A program made the position numbers and the translations under genes. A stretch of DNA of 64,000 bases from Viscum album (Eukaryota > Streptophyta > Magnoliopsida > Santalales > Viscaceae), in the NCBI GenBank assembly GCA_963277665.1, contig OY728122.1:1542330868-1542394867 (forward strand). The letters are read 5' to 3'. The notes beneath the pieces are model-generated. The model was given only the letters and a program-made list of their open reading frames with translations. It did not search any database and had not been told where the DNA came from. Below, one piece after another: positions 38,205 through 49,500 of this stretch; positions within the stretch are counted from its first letter, which is position 1; each line of letters opens with the position of its first letter.

Positions 38205-39180
38205 TTCTGGATTTTTCGATTCTGGTTCAGGAAGTTCTGAAAATTCTTTAGAACTGGATTATTTTTTTCACATTTTACAGTAGAATATAAAGGTTTAGAA
38301 TTTAATTTTAGACAATATAAATCATCATCAAGGTTCTCTAATGAGGTATTAGGCTCAGTTGTATTAGTTTCATCAAATTTTATATGAACTGATTCTTCCA
38401 CAATTTTGGACTTGTTATTGAAAACTCTATAGAATTTTCTAGAAACTGAGTAACAATGTAAAATTCCTTCCTCACTTTTGCAAGAAACTTTATCTAAATT
38501 GTCCTTAGTGGTAAGAATAAATACTTTGCAACAAAAAACTCTAAAGTAATTAATCTTAGGTTTCCTATAAGTCCACTACTCATAAGGCATCTTCTTAAGA
38601 ATATGTCTAATCAAAACACTATTTATAATATAGCAGGTTGTATTGACATCTTCTACTCAAAAATAGATAGGTAGGTCATACTAAATTAACACGGTCTAGG
38701 ATATCTCATGTAATATTCCATTTGTTCTTTTAATAGCTCCATTCTTTTGGGGTGTCCTAGGAGTAAATAAGTTATGAGTGTGTCTGTTTTGTGAGAAAAA
38801 TGAATCAAAATATTGATTCTCGAACTCACGACCATGGTAACTACTTAGGTTCTTAATTGTAAGTTCACTAAGATTTTATAAAAAAAAATTCATACTAGGT
38901 AAAGTAAGACTAGGTTTCACTTTTTGAGTTTGAATATTTAACCAAGTATACCTATAATATTCATTTATTATAATAGAAACATAGTACTTCCCATTAATAT
39001 TTGAAACTCTATAAGGTCCAAAAAAATCTATGTGAACCAACTCGAGAGGTTGAGAAGTTGACACATATTTCTTTAGTTTTAGAAACATTATATTGTTTCC
39101 CTTTTTGATAGGGGTTACAGACTTTATCAGTTGTAAACTCAAGTTTAGGTAGATCCATACCTAAAAATTTTATAGTTAGC
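38205..39180 (-). pseudogene. pol: SIRE-type integrase
   Basis: The central part is at 38,876-39,142: KKYVSTSQPLELVHIDFFGP (first catalytic Asp retained as HID), INGKYYVSIIINEYYRYTW. It is followed in broken frames by YHGREFEN (the Asp of DHGREFEN changed to Tyr), then TPRTPQKNGAIKRTNG (near 38,730; the usual TPQQNGVVERKNRT carries the Glu, here Lys). Two of the three catalytic acids are therefore replaced. The downstream tail (EESVHIKFDETN, 38,201-38,401) links to RT. Confidence 0.82.
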
Positions 39181-39640
39181 ATCCTAAGTGAATGAATATT
39201 TCAAGGGAATATTCCCCTATGCCAAACCCAAGATTCTTTACGAAATTCACTCAATAATGAATCATTCTGAGTAACTAAATAATTTAAATATACATCATAA
39301 ACATTTTAATTTCTCAAAGTAGTAAAAACTAATGAATTTATAAAATAAAAAACATTACAATAATCCTTTTCAAACTAAACATAAAAACAATGATCACACA
39401 ACTGAGAAATTCTAAGAAGTTATCTTTTAAACTGTTAACATATAAAACTTTAGAAAATAAAAATAGGTTTTTGTTACCAATGTGTCCATGGATGATGATT
39501 TTTCCTTTGGAATTTTCACTAAAGGTAACATGGACACTATAAACCTTGATAAGTCTCATGAACAAAGAATAGTATTCTATCATATGTCTTTAACATCCAT
39601 TTTCCATGTACCATAGACTTCTACTGGAGGTATTCAATAA
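39181..39640 (-). pseudogene. pol: SIRE-type protease / GAG-pre-integrase region
   Basis: Near 39,600 the minus strand reads WYMENGC, stop, RHMI where copia proteases have WYLDSGCSRHM. The catalytic Asp is now Glu and a stop follows. The stretch VTFSENSKGKIIIHGHIG, then LYVNSLKDNFLEFL (39,338-39,583), matches the protease tail of SIRE elements. Broken by stops down to the integrase. Confidence 0.78.
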
Positions 39641-41045
39641 TTTATCTTACAAAATAGGTTTTAAATAAGAAATGGTTTTGCTACCCAAATCTGTTAGGGT
39701 CTAAAAATGGTAGTAATAAATCCTTTGGGAACCCACATTTTCCTTATGGGTTTCCTATAAATAGATTGAAAAGTTTTAGAAATAAAAACTTTATTGTGTC
39801 CTTTTTAAAAATGATTAGTGGTGGAGATTTTCATTCTACAATTAGGAACAAAATTATTCTTAGTTATTCTCCTCTTTCTAGGTTCATATATTATCCCTAT
39901 AGCATATTTGGGAGAAACTTATTTTTCTAAAATTTGTGTGATTTTCTTTCTACCATTTGTAATTTTTTCAAGTTCTTTCTCTAATTTATCATTTAAAAGT
40001 TTGAGTTCATTGTTTTTTTTGAGAAGTTGAGTATTTTTCTTCTTTTATATAGATATCTCAAGTACCTAATTGAATTTAGTTATGAAGAAATGGTTTTCTC
40101 TTTCTATATTTTATTCAATTGAATAATCTGAGTCACTAGAGTGGTCCTTAGATGCACTTTAGGTGGGTTTCATGGCCTTTTTGTATCTTCTTTCATTATA
40201 TTCATATTTATTTGTTTATTTAACCTTAGAAAATTCATATTTTATGTGAGCACTTATTTTTAATTCATAGAAGGCAACTACTATTCAATCATCATCCTTT
40301 TTATTCCAATTTCATCTTTTATCATACTTCCCTTTACAGTTTGTTTTTTTGAAAAAAAAAATTTATTCCACTATAACTTATTAAACCTTCTTTCAAGGTG
40401 AGCCATTTCCTAATCATTTTCATAGGAAGATTCACTATCATTTGAACTGCAAGGTTGTGCCTTATCTTTTAATTTTTAAATCTCTTGTATAGGGGTAGTA
40501 GTCTTGAAAGATACTGAATTCCTATTATGCTCATCATCCACTTATCTCTTTACCTTCAACTCCTCTTCATACATCATAAGTTTACATATCATCTCGTTGA
40601 CTGGTAATTTACTAATACCACATGATTATCTAAAGAGAACTGAAGTGTCTCTCCATTTTTCAAGTAGACATATCAACAATCCAATTATTTTATCCTTTTA
40701 AGTTATATGTTTTCCTAGAGAGCTCATGGTATTGAAAATCTCATTAAACCAAAGGTACATATTAGAAATGGTCTCATCATGTTTCATTTTGAAATTATAA
40801 TACATAATAATATAGGTATTAAGCCTTATTTATTTAACCTTTTAAGTTCCCTTATGGGAAACAGACAGAGTGTCCCAAATATCAAAAAGCAGTTTTACAA
40901 GAAGAAATACAATTAATCTCTTTATCACCAAGTTTGAAGTATAGGGAATTCATAGCTTTAAAATTACTATTTTATGATAATTTTTCTCATCATCACAAGT
41001 GATTCTATCTATATCAGGTATTACATATTCATCTTATATTACAGA
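39641..41045 (-). pseudogene. gag: SIRE-type gag, N-terminally truncated
   Basis: The minus-strand order is a DDEKNYHKIVILKL block (about 40,950-41,000), LVKLLFDIWDTLSVSHKGT (near 40,870), MKHDETISNMYLWFNEIFNTMSSLGK (near 40,760) and a UBN2-like block to MMYEEELK (near 40,560). A Lys-rich and Ser/Asp tail follows (KKAMKPT, then SASKDHSSDSDYS, near 40,140), and a coiled-coil-like stretch (ELKLLNDKLEKELEKITNGR, near 39,980). This is the SIRE Gag arrangement. The first part of Gag, the leader, primer site and 5' LTR are missing at the right edge. Many stops. Confidence 0.75.
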
Positions 41046-41470
41046 CATGTTTCTGACGCTTTCGTCGGGGCACGTGCGTCTGTCTGTTTGAGTGCGACTG
41101 GCATGGCTTTTTGTTGCCCCACATTCCTGATTTATAAAAGGCAAGCAGCATCCGCTCCTTTTTCAGAGACGTCTGATCCTTGATCAAAATGGGATGATGG
41201 GATGTCGGTTCTTCCTTATATGGATTCCTCCTCAGAACTCATCACCTAGTCCAGGTCTCCCTCATAGATTTAATACGTTGTTCGTGAAAATATTCCAGGT
41301 GCCATATTTTCATGGACACCAGTTAATTACGCTGCTTCTGTCAGGACATTCCAAGGGGTCCGGTCAGAGCAGCAACCTTCGGTTAGGGGAGTATCCATGC
41401 TGGGCATCACTGGTGTGTCTGGATGCTGGGGATTGGTATAAGGCCCTAGCCTTAAACCTTACTTAATCTT
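41046..41470. other. GC-richer island of unknown origin
   Basis: At the truncated end of the SIRE-type element, composition changes abruptly (for example TTCGTCGGGGCACGTGCGTC near 41,060). Two plus-strand ORFs of 69 and 90 codons sit side by side (40,974-41,183 and 41,194-41,466) without recognised domains. It could be transferred organellar DNA, the exposed end of another transposon, or part of the LTR that follows. I cannot choose between these. Confidence 0.3.
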
Positions 41471-44400
41471 GAGTTATTACAAGATTACACATTGAGGAAC
41501 TTTTCGGGTTCAGATTTTTAGAGAATTAGATCATAAAACTTTCATTACATTCCACATATAAACAAAGTGGTTACATAAAGATAGTATTCTTCATTCCCAT
41601 AAATGGAAACATATTTAAAATAAACATGGATTCTTTCTTGACACTTCCTTTACACTATCATCATATCATGTACCTTTCCCTTGACCTGTGAAAAAAATTT
41701 AAAAAAAACTTGGGATGAGCATAAAAAGCTCAGTAAGGGATATAAAAATATGGAAAGGAAACATGGGTACATATATATATAAGGATGAGATCATACTTTA
41801 CCCATAAAACATAGTCACTTTAACATACCTCATAAAATCATGAACAAATCATAGAAATCATAAGACATAAAGGTAACTCGAGGCATTCATAACATTCTTA
41901 CGTTGGGAGTAACCCTCTTGGTTACGTTTGGAATACCCATCACAGTATATTCCCTAAATCTCTTCGGAGAAACCTTAACATTTCACTCCTTCGCATTACC
42001 CAATGCATTGAAGAGCTATATCGGGCTCACCCGCCCTTAGTTTATCACGGAACCACCCATCTTCATAATAATGCCCAAGAACCATAACATAATCGTATCA
42101 CATAAAACATGCATAAAGGAAACATAACATTTCCACATTTCAATCATAAGATATCAATACAACACAAAAAACATTGTGAAAACCATTTTCAATACCAAAA
42201 TAAAAGAAAATTAAAACATGGTAATTATTTTTCTTTTAAAAAGAAGGTATGGCTTGTAGAGGAAGCCGAAACTCAAATAACGGTCACGACGGTGGAGAAG
42301 TCGTTGTCGCCGCATACGTACGACAAAAACATTCCCTTTTGTCGTTTAGTAAACGCTTTGTATAAAAAGATTCCTTTTGAATAAACGTAAAAGTCAAAGG
42401 GGTTTATATACCGTATAAAATAAAGTTGTGTATAAAATAAAATATGCCTCAATGAAAGGAGATTGAGACGAAGCCCCATACCTGGTATCTGACATGACCC
42501 GACCGTTATTTAATCTCCTGAATAATAAACTTTAGTTAATCTATACTTCCTTATGAACCTTTTTCAAGTTCATTATTCCTTTTATACCATGTTATGAACA
42601 TCATGTAATCATTTAAGTTAATAATGTTCATTTTGTCGGTATTTGGTTCTTAAGTCAAAAATAGACTTCTTACACTTACATGTTGTTAATTTGGTCAAAG
42701 GTTCGTTATATCCAGAATAATATTAATGATTTGGAAAACATATATATCATATATATTCATCATATACATGTATTTATAATATTACATCACATTTAGAGGT
42801 AAGAAATGAAATGCACCGTTCATGGAGACGGTAAGCCATACGTACGCATGAACGCTACTTCCATTTCTATTTCGTATTTTCTGGAATGGAATCATAATGA
42901 TATAAGAGTATATTATAATTCCAGTATAATAACATATATAATATCATTAACTTTATCCTTTACACATCCCACATATGGTATTAACGAATCAAATCACTTT
43001 CAGGGGGCGGTAGTCCGCACTTCCTAAAATGAAGATATCGTGTTTACCCATAATGGAAACCATAAAGGTATGCCCAAAATGAAAAAAAAACAGAAGCTTA
43101 AGGAAAACATAAACATATTATATATCATATATAAAAACAGCGACATCATAATGGCCACCTTTGAAGGTGTTAAATGAGTATTGAACAATCATCATTTCGG
43201 GAGGAAGAATTTCGCCATCCACGGAAACCGTATGTTCTTTAACCATTTGATGTAGTTGTGTGAGAGTGTAGCTCAAATAAATCTTATAAAAACATCCTAG
43301 TATATTGAAGATACTGGTTTTGTTACAAAAGAAGTAAATAAAAAGAGTTTAGGGGGTTGGAGAAGCAAAATAAAACAAATGAACATGAGAGAATGAATTA
43401 CCTTTAAAAGTGTAACTCCTTTTGATTTGAGCCTAAAGGCTTCCTTTGAAAGGATTATTCCCAAAGGGAATCCTCTAGGATGAGGATAGGTATGTGGAGA
43501 GAGTAAATGGGCAGGGTTTGGCCGAGCCAAAGGCTTGAGGAGTGTGTGAAATGAGGTAGAGGTGGGGGCCTTTTATAAGAGGAGAGGAGGGGCACTTTTG
43601 GAAAGTAAAGATAAGTTACTTTATTTTAAAAAAAGTTTCGGATTCAAAAGGTCCCACATTGCTAGAATTCGAGGATAAGGTGATAATCCTTCGAAATACA
43701 CTCATCCAATTGGTTTTGTCCATGTGTAGGTTTTAGATTTTTCATTATCTTTCCATTTTATTTAAATCGTTAAATAATGTGGTCATCACTGTATCATCAT
43801 GATGTCATAAATAATTTAATTTATTTAAAGTCTAAAAATTATAAAAAAAATACTATGATGTAGGAACTCGTTTTAGCTTTCCAATTACTATTTATAATCA
43901 AAAATATGATCTTTATAACCCCATGTAAAAATTGTTTTCGTAAAACATATTATGTTTGTGTCATTTTTACTTTTACATTAAATAAAAAGTTATTTATGTC
44001 ATTTCCCAACCAAAGGGGATCCATGGGGTCCCCAAGTTGACCCATGGCTTGTCTTGGTCGTCCATGACACAACCAATGAGGTTAGGACATGTGTCAAGCT
44101 CATCTTATTTTATTAAAGCATTATTTTTACCTTAAACTACACTAATTACCACTAATCGCGATTAAAACTTAATAAGTTACTATTCACCAAAAAATTATTT
44201 TAATCTCATTGAACCAAATTTTACTTCTTAATAACAACCATGTATGTCAGATTTTTAAAATTCAAAACACAATGATGGCAAAATTTCATTTAAACGGAAA
44301 AATCAGTTTTTATAAGTACCACTTAGTGGTTTCACTATTCATCAAAAATTGAAGTTTTTCATAAAATTACCAAAAATCCACCCTAAGCTATATTTGATAT

Positions 44401-44999
44401 TACAAATTCAAAAATGAAGTCTATTTTAAAAAATTCAAAACATATAAGTCACATTAATTAATTTAATAATTAATTCCAGTTGTCAGAGAAAAAAGCGTGT
44501 TTTTATGAAACAAAAAGTATCAAAAGATTGACACCAATTTAAGTCCAATTTCAAAGTGAAATTGAATCCAATGAACACCATTGGATTAAATGGTAAAAAT
44601 ATATTCTAATTTAACTTCAAAACCAATTAAAAAGATAATATAATCATATAAATAAATTAGATTAAAAAGCAGTTTTGATGTAAAATGCAGTATTTTTCAC
44701 TATTCATTAAAAAATGAACATTGTCAGAAAAATACCAAAAATTCACACAAAGTAAATTTTGATGTCCCAATCATAAATAATAAGTTTATTTTGACAAAAA
44801 TAGTTTATAAAATTTTCAAAATATAGATTTAAAAAGGGTTTTCCATCATACGGTAGTAAAACAATCTTTTAAGAATATTAGTGTATTTCATGCTTAAGAT
44901 TGGATTTATTTTCATTTTAAGCCTCTAAAACACTATATTAATCATTAATAGACATAGATAAAAATATCTATTATTCATTACTTACTTGGGATGTTACAA
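41470..44999 (-). repeat. Diverged long LTR related to 46,599-51,452
   Basis: It ends with GGGATGTTACA at 44,989-44,999, a typical LTR terminus. It shares ordered landmarks with the long LTR to the right: GAGCATAAAAAGCTCAGTAAGG (here shortened; near 41,717), TATCGGGCTCACCCG (near 42,022), the GGAGACGGTAAGCCATACGT motif (near 42,824), and GGCCGAGCCAAAGGCTTGAG followed by CTTTTATAAGAGG (near 43,520-43,580). The left end is not clear. ORFs in it are short and unconserved. No matching partner LTR was found, so it may be a solo or truncated LTR. Confidence 0.55.
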
Positions 45000-45340
45000 T
45001 TGGTGTGTCATTATTATGTACCTTATTATAGGGCTTCTCAAGGGCATGGAAGCCTGAGGCATCCCACATCAAACATGGGGAATCACATGTCATAGGCATG
45101 TATCTGAGGTTTTCCTCAGCTTCCCATGTTTAACACAGGGTATGCTGTGAGTTTAACGTCCAACAGGGATGGATCAGACTGATCAGAACACTGGTTAGAG
45201 TGGATCAGATTGAGGAACCCCCTGGAGGGAACACTGATATTGGGGCCAACACGTGGGTGGCTCCCGGAATGCTGTGGAGGGGAATGAAGTGGAACAATCT
45301 CACCGGGATGTGGTGACCCAGGTAAGAATCAGTATGGACG
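45000..45340. other. Sequence beside LTR end, no gene
   Basis: No ORF with homology. It contains short CCCACATCAAACATGGGG and CCCATGTTTAACACAGGG stretches that look like a diverged pair. It leads into the minisatellites. Confidence 0.35.
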
Positions 45341-45925
45341 ATGGTTTTGGGCTTGAACCTCGTGAGGTTTCCTATGTACCATGCCTTGACATGGATCAAA
45401 GTCCCTGTAATTCGGGAATACAGTTTAACGTCATGTGGGACGGGGGTGAACTAACGTGAAGGGGGTCGGAACAACCGAGTGGTGGGCTATAACCTCATGA
45501 ATGCTTCCTACGTACCATGTCTTGACATGGATCAAAGACCACGTAGTTCCGAATGGTGTGGGTGCCGGCGAACCGATGTGAATAAGGACCTTGGCCTGAT
45601 GGATGTTGGTCTTAAACCTCAAGGAGGCTTCCTATGTATCATGCCTTGGCATGGATCAAAGTCTTTATAGTTTGGGATGGTGTGGGTGTCGTCAAACCGA
45701 CATGAAGGTGAAACTTGGTCCACTGGTGGTGGTCTTGAACCTTGTGAGGATTCCTATGCACCATGCCTTGATATGGATCAAAGTCCCCGTAGTTCGGGAT
45801 GGGGTGTGTCAGAGAACCGACATGAAGGTGAACCTTGATCCACTGATGGTAGTCTTGAACCTTATGAGGCTTCCTACATACCAAGCCTTGACATGGATCA
45901 AAGGCCCCATAGTTCGGGAATACAG
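45341..45925. repeat. ~120-bp tandem repeat, 5 copies
   Basis: The anchor ACCATGCCTTGACATGG occurs at about 45,379, 45,513, 45,638, 45,760 and 45,880, giving periods of 134, 125, 122 and 120 bp. Each copy also carries GATCAAAG..CC..TAGTTCGGGA and CTTGAACCT..TGAGG. The later copies are the most alike. Short ORFs across it are by-products of the repetition. Confidence 0.85.
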
Positions 45926-46052
45926 TTTAACATAATGTGGTATGGGGTTGAAATACAGTTTAACATCATGCGGGACGGGGGTGAAATATATTTTAATGTC
46001 ATGTGGGATGGGGGAGAAATATAGTTTAACGTCATGCTGGACGGGGGTGTTG
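45921..46052. repeat. 33-bp tandem repeat, 4 copies
   Basis: Units start at 45,921, 45,954, 45,987 and 46,020, exactly 33 bp apart, with core TACAGTTTAACATCATGCGG then GACGGGGGTGAAA. Single relatives occur at about 45,419 (inside the first 120-bp unit) and about 46,563. The 33-bp unit therefore seems to have been amplified from part of the larger repeat. Confidence 0.85.
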
Positions 46053-46196
46053 TCATGGTCGAGGCTTACTCTAAGCCCACATGATCCATTCTTGGTGTGA
46101 GAAACAAGAGGCATTAGGGACCTGATGATCACGCCACAGAAGGTGCGTACGTGGGATTTGGAGTGGGGCTTACGTGTGGAGCGGCCTAGAAGAAAG

Positions 46197-46345
46197 ATTG
46201 GGACTTACTCCAGGATGGAGGCCCGAAGGAGACAAAGTACAGAGGGAGAGGGGGATTGGGACTTACTCCAGGATAGAGGCCATAAAAAAACAAAGAGCAG
46301 TGGGAGAGTGGGATTGGGACTTACTCTATGATGGAGGCCCTATTC
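46197..46345. repeat. 58-bp tandem repeat, ~2.6 copies
   Basis: ATTGGGACTTACTCCAGGAT starts at 46,197 and 46,255, and with changes at 46,313. The spacing is 58 bp each time. Confidence 0.85.
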
Positions 46346-46598
46346 CATATCACGCCCTCCTCTGGCCATGGCACCGAGGAAGTGAGGAGGAGCAGGGGGT
46401 CCTCCTCCAGCAAGAAAATCTAGGGGCTTAAACCAAGATGGTTGCCCTTCCCCACGGACAAAATCCACTCCAAGTAAGAGGATATCATCCCCTATTGAGA
46501 CTAAAGGTGTAGAAAATTTCCTAGGCGGGGGGGACCCTGCGTGTGAGGAACGGGGTGAGTCATAGTTTAATGTCATGTGTTGAGGACGAGGGTGCCTG
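46346..46598. other. Sequence between minisatellites and long LTR, no gene
   Basis: The 98-codon minus-strand ORF at 46,340-46,636 runs into the LTR and has no recognised domain. A lone relative of the 33-bp repeat lies at about 46,563-46,595. Confidence 0.35.
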
Positions 46599-49500
46599 TG
46601 TAACACCCTGACCCCAATTACCCAGAGTTGTTGCATTATTACTTATCATTGGCATGATCACAAAAGATAAAGTTTCGAAAGTCCGATTAGTTTAGTAGAC
46701 TTGGAATAACTAGATACATTCATGAAGTTTACATTACATCATAAAGTGAAAAACTACAACAACATCTTGTATTCATAGACCACACTCATATCCTCATACT
46801 ATCCCAAAAATTCATTCATAAAATACTTCTTTACATCTGGGGAAAAATAAAACATAGAAAGTGGTGAGCTTAGATGCTCAATAAGGATAAAAATATAGCG
46901 TAAACTTTCATAAATAAGCATAAACATTTAAGGCAATGTATAAGACTAGAACAAAAGAATTTTAAACTTCAACTTCAGCATAATATGGAAAAGATAAAAT
47001 CAAATAATTCCATTTACTTATTCACATGGATATTATACTAGTCAAATGATCACATGTAATATCAATAACCACATTCATAATGATGGAATGCATAATGCTA
47101 GACTATCATAACCATATAGTCAAGGACTTATGCCAAAACTAAAAATAAGATTTTGTCAAGGCCTTGTGCCAAGACACTAGTTTGTCTAATGAGACCTACC
47201 GATGCGTCAAGGAGATATAGCGGGCTCCACCCGTCACTTACTAATTCCAATTCATTCTTCATATGAAAAGTTTGAAACATAACATAAACATTCGTATTAA
47301 AACTAGCATACGAAATTTCAATACTTCATCCACAAACCATGAATGTTATAAAAATAGCACATCCACAGTCAAACATAACTCATTCAATACAATATAGAAG
47401 CTTTTATTGTATCATATTAACCTCAATCGAGAATAATGAAGGATATTGACATAAATTAAAATAATCATCAAACTATTGAGAGAAATAACCCCCTTTTTCT
47501 TGAAAACATTTAAAAGCCACACTATTTTTCAAGAGGACATTTAAAATAGATTTTTGAATCAAAGTGGACCATATAATTTTGTAACATTTAAAATGAATTT
47601 TGATTTGAAAACTTTAATTTCCATATAAATAAATGCTTAAAACCATTTTTAAAACATGGACATTAGTGAGAAAGATTTAGAATAATAAATCTTTAAAACA
47701 TTTTAAAATGACATTTTAGTTAGAGTTCATAACCAAAAAAGAGACACTTGAATACAAATAATTGAGGTAATAGAAACTTTTTAATATGATGAGAATAAAT
47801 GGATTCAAGATATACTATGTCAAAGTACATTATATACACTATATAAAAGTGATTTGGTGTATAACAACAAAGGATTCTCAATGGAATGTAAATTGAGATG
47901 AAATATCTCATGAAGGTTGTATCCTTAGGTTAAGGATAAATCAAGGACATAATTATGTGTGAAAAATATAAATACACTCAATATGATTGGATATTCAGTG
48001 TAATACAAGCAAATTACATTCACATATATTCTTGTAAAAACAACACCAATGAATTGGATGTCTAACTCACCAAATCGAGATTGAGTAAAAAATACTCTTA
48101 CCAAGTTCATACTGACGAATTGATAATTTATAAATGGAGTGATTATGTGTATCAAAAGTATATCCACAGAATGGGGAGTGGAAATTATGATTTCATCAAA
48201 TTAATAGTGATTCCACACATAATCTTGGAGTAAAATAATCAATGATATATGCTTAAATCCAAATGAGTGGAAATTGAAATTTCAAATTACCTTATTGATT
48301 TGGTAACATATGAAACATACACCCATGAAATAAGGATAATACAATTATGATGTAAATAAACATGAATTAAATTATATAACTCAACGAATATAAACATGGG
48401 CAGTACTCACACCACATGCAATAAATAAGTGGTGAACAATGGAAATATCACAGAATTAAAAGTGAGATAAGAAACCCATTACCTTGTACTTTTCCTTAGT
48501 AGAGGGTAGGTTAACCTCATGTATAATGGTTAAATAATTGTTATTAAATTATACAAGAATAATATATATTAATATGATATCATATATGATCTTTTAACAT
48601 CGCTTTGTTAATAATATCTTAGTATTATCGTCATTTCGGGTGTTAACAAAATCATTTTATTTTATATGTTTTGTTACATAAGATGTGTTAATTATGGATA
48701 ATTTGTATCTTATTCATATATAGAATTATATAAATTCCTTATTAATTATTTTTAATCATCAAATTAGAATTATTCTTGAATGGATACGATGTGGAATGAA
48801 TCTCATCGCGTTCGTGGAGACGGTAGTCCGTACGTACAAACGAGCGACAATATCATTCTTTGGATATTAAAATTGTATATAATTGGATGTTATATCATAT
48901 ATAAAGAATAATTATAATGTTATATTTATTATTTACTTCAATTACACATTATTATCATACCCATCCAAATAATAATGTTTTGAATAACAATTACACCACG
49001 ACATGGAGACGGTTAGCCGTATGTACGCATGTATGGTGACATGTCATTCAAAGGATGGATAGAATATTGAATATGGTTATACCATATTTATAATAACATC
49101 ACAATATATAGAATATACTAGAGTTAATATTTTATAATGGGAATAACAAAGAAAGAAGATGTGGAAGAAGAAAGGAACTTGAAAGAGGGTGGTGAAAACA
49201 TTACCTCTTCTTTGGATTCTTCCTTTTGATTTGATCAAAAGGGCTCATTAAGATGGCTTTATGATAAAAGGAATGAATCTAGGATAAATTGAGGGGAGTT
49301 TAGAGGATATTTGGGAAGGGGTTAGCCGAGCCAAAAGGCTTTTGAGGTGTAAATTTGAGATAAGGGGAAGTTCCCTTTTATAAGAGGGGTGAAGGCACCT
49401 TAGGAAATACTTAAAATATTATTTGATAATAAAATAATTTTCGGTTTCTAATGGCTCCAAAGCAGATTATTTGAAGTATAAGGTGATTATGGGTCTAAAA

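Larger units (their letters stand above)
31039..41045 (-). mobile_element. SIRE/Maximus-type Ty1/copia element, 5'-truncated
   Basis: The minus strand carries gag (right), protease, integrase, RT, RNase H, a long env-like region and a 3' LTR (left). The LTR terminus contains a CTCAAGAGAGGGTGAATTGA stretch, and the purine tract after GATCATCAAAAAGGGGGA is the hallmark SIRE pre-LTR sequence. The right side stops inside gag at about 41,045 with no 5' LTR or primer site. The candidate left target sequence is TTAAG (31,034-31,038), but without the right end a duplication cannot be checked. Every domain is broken. Confidence 0.82.

Noticed and set aside
41046..41470. Mitochondrial or plastid insertion
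   Set aside because: Composition fits loosely, but I recognise no organellar gene here, so no claim is made.
46340..46636. 98-codon minus-strand ORF
   Set aside because: It crosses the LTR boundary and minisatellite-related sequence. No recognised motif.
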